Of a DNA stretch of 38,325 bases, positions 32,644 through 38,325 are shown in pieces; position 1 is the first letter of the stretch, and each line of letters begins with the position of its first letter. The DNA is from Catenulispora pinisilvae (GTDB lineage Bacteria; Actinomycetota; Actinomycetes; Streptomycetales; Catenulisporaceae). Made by a program: the position numbers and the translations under genes. The stretch lies in the NCBI RefSeq assembly GCF_015356865.1, contig NZ_JAAFZA010000089.1, positions 1 through 38,325 on the forward strand, given 5' to 3'. The notes beneath the pieces were generated by a model. That model ran no database searches and was not told the DNA's origin. It saw only the letters and a list, made by a program, of their open reading frames with translations.

Positions 32644-33305
32644 CTAGGCCAGCCCGTTCTCGTAGGCGAAGATCACGGCCTGCACCCGATCCCGCAGGCC
32701 CAGCTTCGCCAGCACGTGCTTGAAGTGGCTCTTCACCGTGTTCTCCGACAAGAACAGGTCCGCCGCGATCTCAGTGTTCGACTTACCGAGCGCCACCTCG
32801 ATCAGGATGTCCCGCTCCCGGGGCGTGAGCCGGTCCAGTCGGCTGTCCGCCACAGCGCCGGACGAGCTCGGCAGCCGATGCGCCACGGTCTCCAGCAGCC
32901 GCCGGGTCACCCGGGGCGCGACGACCGCGTCGCCGGCGGCGACCGTGCGGATCGCGGATAGCAGATCGGCGGGCAGTGCGTTCTTGAGCAGGAAGCCCGA
33001 CGCCCCGGCCCGCAGTCCGTCGAACGCGTACTCGTCGAGATCGAACGTGGTCAGGATCAGCACGCGCGATTCCGGCACGGCCGCCACGATCGCCCCCGTC
33101 GCCTCGACCCCGTCCATCACCGGCATCCGGACATCCATCAGCACCACCCGGGGCCGGAGGCGACGCGCCTGCCGGATCGCCTCGACGCCGTCGGAGGCCT
33201 CACCGACCACTTCCATGTCGGGCTCGGCGCCGAACAGCAGGCCGAAGCCGACGCGGGTCAGCGGCTGATCATCGACCAGCAGGATGCTGATTCGCTCGTC
33301 GTGGG

Positions 33306-33309
<4 letters not shown>
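32644..33309 (-). CDS. NarL/LuxR-type response regulator
   Basis: A 221-residue two-component response regulator. The receiver domain (about 7-122) has the acidic pair Asp13/Asp14, the phosphorylation site Asp59 in LMDVRMP, Thr in LILTTFD and Lys in FLLKNA. The LuxR-type helix-turn-helix (about 155-215) has [22 protein letters not shown] and [16 protein letters not shown]. The start is GTG at 33309, overlapping the histidine kinase stop by 4 nt, so the pair is coupled. It is the last gene of the ABC transporter operon and most likely controls that operon in response to the kinase (inference). Confidence 0.95.
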
Positions 33310-34534
<1,225 letters not shown>

Positions 34535-34538
<4 letters not shown>

Positions 34539-35356
34539 GCGTCGCGTCTCTTAAGCAGCACCGTGGCCACGGCGAACGTGCCGGCCACGTATAGCGCGAA
34601 CAACCCGAATCCAGGCCATGGATACAGCGTATGCGGCGTGTGGTAGAGCCGGGTGATGTCGGTCCCGGCGTTGCTCGGCAGGTACGGTGCGAGGGCGTTG
34701 TACCAGTTCTCCGGCAGTCCGCGGGCGACCAGCGGCAGGATCGTGATGATCCCCAGCAGGCAGGAGATCCCGCCCGGGGTTGAACGCACCAGCGCGCCGA
34801 GCGCGATGCCGAACAGGCCCACCAAGGTCACGTAGAACGCGGTGCCGAAGATCTCACGGGCCACGCCGGGCGCTGACAGCGTGGTCCCGATGTGCTTCCC
34901 GGCGAACATCGTCTGCCCGGCGTAGAAGGCAGCCAGGCATCCGATCATGCTGAGCACCAGCGCGGCCGCCCCGAACACCGCGGCCTTGGCCTCCAGAACC
35001 GGCCAGCGTTCGGGCACGGCGCCCAGCGTGGCCCGGATCATCCCGGACGTGTACTCGCCGGTGACCGTCAGCACGCCGAGGACGCCGATCGAGAGCTGGG
35101 AGAAGGTGAAGCCGATCTGGCTCCAGCCGGCCGGGTCCCAACGGGCTTTCAGGTCGGGGGCCATCCAGGCGTAGTGGTCGGACTGGCCCCAGCAGGTGAC
35201 GATCGCCAGGCCGATGGTCACGACGAGGGTCAGGGCGGCGGTGATGTAGGTCGAGCGGATCGTGGAGAGCTTGAGCCATTCCGAGTGCAGGACTCGGGTT
35301 TGCGTGACGCGGCCGTGGAAGGCCGCGGGCGACGGCGTCACGAAGTCGGCGCTCAT
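34535..35356 (-). CDS. ABC-2 type transporter permease
   Basis: A 273-residue membrane protein with six hydrophobic segments after an N-terminal segment LHSEWLKLSTIRSTYI, which is the characteristic coupling helix of actinomycete ABC-2 permeases. TGEYTSGMIRATLGAVP between helices 2 and 3 is likewise typical of the group. It pairs with the ATPase encoded just upstream, the two starts and stops overlapping by 4 nt. Such transporters export drugs, lipids or peptides; the cargo is unknown. ATG at 35356. Confidence 0.92.
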
Positions 35357-36258
35357 GCGACGGCCTGGTATTCGGTCGCGTCCTTGGTCTGTTCCATGAA
35401 GGCCTCCTCCAGCGATGCCACCTGGTCAGTGAGCTGATACAGGACGATGCCCAGTCCGGCGGCGATCCGGCCGATCTGCTCGGCGGTGCGACCGGAGACG
35501 ATCAAGTCCCCGGTGTCGTCGCCGGTGATGGTCACGTCCGGCCCGGCCAGTCGTGTTCGCAGCAGTTCGGCGTCAGGGGTTCGAGCCCGGACGGTGTTCT
35601 TGGCCGCGCTCCGGGTGAAATCGGCGACCGAGCAGTCCGCGAGCAGTCGGCCCCGGCCGATGATGACGAGGTGCTCGGCGGTCAGGGCCATCTCGGACAT
35701 CAGATGGCTGGAGACGAAGACTGTGCGGCCCTCGGCGGCGAGGCGCTTCAGCAGGGTTCTGATCCACAGCACGCCTTCGGGGTCCAGGCCGTTCACCGGT
35801 TCGTCGAGGATCAACGTCGCCGGATCGCCGAGTAAGGCCGCAGCGACGCCCAGGCGCTGCGCCATACCCAGGGAGAAGCCGCCGGCACGGCGCGTGGCCA
35901 CCGATCGGAGCCCGACGAGGTCGATGACCTCGTCGACCCGGCGCGACGGGATCCCGTGGGTGGCGGCGAGGGTGCGCAGGTGGTCGCGCGCCGAACGTCC
36001 CGGGTGCACGGCCCGGGCCTGCAGCATGGCGCCGACTTCGTGCAGCGGTGCGGGGTGGTCGGCGTAGGAGCGGCCCCGCACCGTGGCGCGGCCTTCGGTG
36101 GGCAGGTCCAGGCCGATCAACATGCGCATCGTCGTGGACTTGCCGGCCCCGTTCGGGCCGAGGAAGCCGGTGACGATGCCGGGGCGGACGGAGAAGGTCA
36201 GGTGGTCGACGGCGGTTTTGTCGCCGTAGCGTTTCGTCAGGGCGGACGCTTCAAGCAT
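35353..36258 (-). CDS. ABC transporter ATP-binding protein
   Basis: A 301-residue ABC ATPase, first gene of a four-gene operon. Seen: Walker A GPNGAGKST at about residues 35-43, signature FSLGMAQRLG, Walker B LILDEPVNGLDPEG and the switch His in FVSSHLMSEM. The C-terminal 80 residues are the regulatory extension common to the DrrA/ABC-2 export group. ATG at 36258 is set by GAGGA 8 nt upstream; the frame to 36285 lacks a ribosome site. The stop overlaps the permease start (ATGA). All four genes (ATPase, permease, kinase, regulator) overlap by 4 nt. Confidence 0.94.
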   Translation of the reverse strand: MLEASALTKRYGDKTAVDHLTFSVRPGIVTGFLGPNGAGKSTTMRMLIGLDLPTEGRATVRGRSYADHPAPLHEVGAMLQARAVHPGRSARDHLRTLAATHGIPSRRVDEVIDLVGLRSVATRRAGGFSLGMAQRLGVAAALLGDPATLILDEPVNGLDPEGVLWIRTLLKRLAAEGRTVFVSSHLMSEMALTAEHLVIIGRGRLLADCSVADFTRSAAKNTVRARTPDAELLRTRLAGPDVTITGDDTGDLIVSGRTAEQIGRIAAGLGIVLYQLTDQVASLEEAFMEQTKDATEYQAVA

Positions 36259-36490
36259 TAAGTCAATCCTCAGATATCGGACCAAGCGGGAGATCCGCCT
36301 AAGAAGTCACGCTAGGTTGCGAACCGGGTTCGGCACGAGATCCCGGAGGAGGAGATCGCGGCCCGGGTTCTCACCCTGTGGGGTGAGGACGGCATGGGGC
36401 GCGTAGGGGCGTATTTCCGGCGTAAGCAGAGCGCTTAAGCTCGCCCAAATCGGGTATGCCGCCGGTTTCGGCAGAAAGGAGTCTGATCCG
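36259..36490. promoter_or_regulatory. Divergent promoter region with inverted repeat
   Basis: A 232-bp region between the ABC operon and the (alpha/alpha)6-type gene. It contains the hairpin CTCACCC-TGTG-GGGTGAG at 36370-36387 and the palindrome GCTTAAGC at 36433-36440. Either could be a regulator site; the NarL-type regulator of the operon is one candidate binder. Confidence 0.4.
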
Positions 36491-37597
36491 ATGACGATCG
36501 AGGACCATCTCGACACCCGGCCGTCCGACCAGGAACTGCGACGACTGCTGTCCGGCACGACCCCGGAGCCGTCGTTCGCGCACCTGGCGCGGATGAGCGA
36601 CGACACCGGGTTGTTCGAGCACGCCAGGGGACCGATCCCGAAACGATGGCACGGGTACTGCGTGGACGATGTGACCCGCGGGCTGATCGTGGTGTGCCGT
36701 GAGCCCGAACCGTCTGAGCAACTGGTGCGGCTGGCGGAGATCTACCTGGCGTTCCTGCTGCACGCGCAGGACCGCGAACGCGGCTTCCACAACCGGATGG
36801 GGCTGGACCGGGTGTGGCACGACGAGCCGGAGACCGGCGAGTGGTGGGGGCGCGGGGTGTGGGCGCTCGGCACCGCCGCCAACCGGGGGCCGACACCGTG
36901 GATCCGTGCGGTGGCCCTGGAACGCTTCGACGACGGCGCCAAGCTGCGCGCGGGTCTGGGCCCCCAGAGCCGCCTCAACCACGCGATGGCCTACGCCGCC
37001 CTCGGCGCGGCCGAAGTCGCCGAGGCCCACCCCGGCCACCCGGCGGCGCTCAGCCTGCTCGCCGACGCGGCCGTCACCATCGGCCGGCCGGGGTCCGACC
37101 CCGCCTGGCCCTGGCCCGAGCCGCGCCTGGAGTACGGGGACGCGGCCCTGCCCGAGGCCCTGATAGCCGCCGGCCAACACGTCGGCGACGAAGCCCTGCT
37201 GCGCGACGGCCTGGCGCTGCTGGAGTGGCTGCTCGCGCTGTCGACGCGCGAGGGACACCTGTCACCGACCCCGGCCGGCGGCTGGTCCCTCGGCGACCCG
37301 AGACCGGCCTACCACCAGCAGCCGATCGAGGCCGCGGCCTACGCCGACGCGTGCGCCCGCGCGTACGCGGTGACCCGCGATCGCAAGTGGCTGACCGGCG
37401 TCCGCATGTCGATCGACTGGTTCCTCGGCGTGAACGACAGCGGCATCCCGCTGATCGACGAGGCGACCGGCGGCGGCTACGACGGACTCGGACTGGACTG
37501 GCGCAACCCGAATCAGGGTGCGGAGTCGACCATCGCGCTGATCTCGACGTTGCAGCACGCGCGGTGGCTGGAGCGGATTCCGACGGTGGCGGCGTGA
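36491..37597 (+). CDS. Putative (alpha/alpha)6-toroid carbohydrate-active protein
   Basis: A 368-residue soluble protein. The helical pattern and motifs GFHNRMG, WWGRGVWALGTAA, SRLNHAMAYAALG, EYGDAALPEALI, EGHLSPTPAGGWSLG, QQPIEAAAYADAC and GGGYDGLGLDWRNPNQGAEST are shared with a widespread family often annotated as glycosyltransferase or six-hairpin glycosidase-like. The conserved Asp, His and Glu in these motifs would line a sugar site; the actual reaction is not established to my knowledge. In many genomes such proteins lie beside glycosyltransferases, but none is present here. ATG at 36491 has AAGGAG about 8 nt upstream. No signal peptide, so it acts in the cytosol. Confidence 0.75.
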   Translation: MTIEDHLDTRPSDQELRRLLSGTTPEPSFAHLARMSDDTGLFEHARGPIPKRWHGYCVDDVTRGLIVVCREPEPSEQLVRLAEIYLAFLLHAQDRERGFHNRMGLDRVWHDEPETGEWWGRGVWALGTAANRGPTPWIRAVALERFDDGAKLRAGLGPQSRLNHAMAYAALGAAEVAEAHPGHPAALSLLADAAVTIGRPGSDPAWPWPEPRLEYGDAALPEALIAAGQHVGDEALLRDGLALLEWLLALSTREGHLSPTPAGGWSLGDPRPAYHQQPIEAAAYADACARAYAVTRDRKWLTGVRMSIDWFLGVNDSGIPLIDEATGGGYDGLGLDWRNPNQGAESTIALISTLQHARWLERIPTVAA

Positions 37598-37639
37598 GCG
37601 GCGGGTGGCGGCGGCGCGAAGTTCACGAGCGGCGGTGGC

Positions 37640-37790
37640 GGCTGGGAGAGCGGTAGCGGATGGGAGAGCCGTAGCGGATGGGAGAGCCGTAGCGGTTTCA
37701 CAAGCGGCGGCTGCGCAAGCGGCGGTATAGCGAGCAGCGGCTACGCGAGCAGCGGTAGCGAGCAGCGGTATGGCGAGCAGCAGCGGCTTG
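37640..37790. repeat. Imperfect tandem repeats in the 317-bp gap before the MarR gene
   Basis: The gap 37598-37914 has no supported gene. It holds copies of an 18-bp unit like GTAGCGGATGGGAGAGCC (from about 37643) and then shorter AGCGGCTACGCGAGC/AGCGGTAGCGAGC units. The pattern continues the repeat-rich character of the window; no regulatory role can be shown. Confidence 0.75.
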
Positions 37791-37914
37791 ACGAGGAGAT
37801 GCGCGATGCGGTGAGGCGGCGGGGTCTCATCGGAAGTGATCGGGTCGCGGCGGCAACGGCGCCGGGCGGCCCGATTGTTGTTTTCGGGGCCGGTTCACAT
37901 TGTTGGAGCCATCC

Positions 37915-38325
37915 TCACGTGCCGCGCAACTCCCCCACCGCGGCCTCATATGCCAGCAGCGTGTCGATGACCGTGCGGCGTTGGGCGGGGGTCAGGGGAC
38001 TGAGGGCGCGGCGCCAGGCGGCGGCGCCGGGAGCGAGCCAGGTCTCGATGGCGGGGCGGGCCGTGGGGGTGATGCTGATGATGCGGCGACGGCGGTCGGC
38101 GTCGTCCTCAGTGCGGTGCAGGACGCCTTTGCGGCTGAGGTCGGCGATCAGGAGGCTGGCGGTGGTCGGGGCGAGTTGGAGGCGCGCGGCCAGGTCGTTG
38201 ACGGTCATCGGGCCGTCGAGGAGGAGGAAGACCAGGAGCGACAGGTGGCGGGGGCCGAGGGTGAGGTCGCGGAGCGCCTCGGCCCGCGCCGGATCGCCGT
38301 CGAGCGCCGCCGCCGCTTCCCGGAC
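37915..38325 (-). CDS. MarR-family transcriptional regulator (5' end outside the window)
   Basis: The 136 codons inside the window are open to the right edge, so the true start lies beyond 38325. Seen: HLSLLVFLLLDGPMTVNDLAARL and LAPTTASLLIADLSRKGVL, a winged helix-turn-helix with recognition helix, then the wing TEDDADRRRRIISITPTAR, which is the MarR DxRxR-type hallmark, and a C-terminal dimerisation helix ending in AYEAAVGEL. It is a small dimeric DNA-binding regulator; its target may lie outside the window. An internal ATG at 38208 would cut the domain in half and is rejected as start. Confidence 0.9.
   Translation of the reverse strand, partial: VREAAAALDGDPARAEALRDLTLGPRHLSLLVFLLLDGPMTVNDLAARLQLAPTTASLLIADLSRKGVLHRTEDDADRRRRIISITPTARPAIETWLAPGAAAWRRALSPLTPAQRRTVIDTLLAYEAAVGELRGT

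Overview
The window is high-GC DNA with dense, short-spaced genes, many GTG starts and families typical of filamentous Actinomycetota (MmyB-type regulators, DUF6585, PF04672 methyltransferases, AldO, sedolisin, GH19 chitinase). A soil actinomycete, perhaps Streptomyces- or Catenulispora-like, fits; the sequence alone does not fix the genus. It looks chromosomal. I saw no tRNA, rRNA, transposase, phage gene or CRISPR array. About 34 protein genes are supported; the last (MarR type) runs off the right edge.

Layout. 11-1817: a short-chain dehydrogenase divergent from an MmyB-type regulator. 1996-5526: a large secreted protein joining a phosphodiester glycosidase domain to a metallophosphoesterase, closed by a strong terminator. 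5667-9218: a DUF6585 protein, a duplicated pentapeptide-repeat protein and a secreted GH19 chitinase. 9335-13842: a phospho-signalling module of FHA protein, membrane Ser/Thr kinase, von Willebrand A (TerY-like) protein and PP2C-like phosphatase. 13886-19915: a methyltransferase, an F420-type oxidoreductase, a CBS protein, alditol oxidase and an unknown 742-residue protein with six 21-residue repeats. 19947-23138: an alpha/beta hydrolase, a second MmyB-type regulator and a serine beta-lactamase-like hydrolase. 23255-28478: a LacI-type regulator divergent from ribokinase, NtaA-type flavin monooxygenase, stand-alone riboflavin kinase, PnuC/RibM-type transporter and flavin reductase. 28851-32628: an M56 metallopeptidase, a secreted sedolisin and a membrane protein. 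32644-36258: a four-gene ABC transporter/two-component operon. 36491-38325: an (alpha/alpha)6-type protein, a repeat-rich gap and the partial MarR gene.

Two systems stand out. First, the gene set at 24400-28478 matches the riboflavin catabolic pathway described from Microbacterium (riboflavin kinase, flavin reductase, ribokinase, riboflavin-cleaving flavoenzyme). Here it also has a transporter and a divergent LacI-type repressor, with an 18-bp palindrome between the promoter and the ribokinase ribosome site. The proposed chemistry is riboflavin uptake, cleavage to lumichrome and ribose, and ribose phosphorylation. Second, the same 12-bp palindrome (AGGACCGGTCCT) sits exactly 13 bp upstream of a -10-like hexamer at three promoters: those of the DUF6585 gene, the FHA gene and the vWA-PP2C pair. 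This suggests a small regulon tied to the kinase/phosphatase module.

A recurring oddity is in-frame tandem-repeat growth inside genes (dehydrogenase N-terminus, pentapeptide linker, alditol oxidase, the 742-residue protein, the histidine kinase ATP lid) and in several intergenic stretches.
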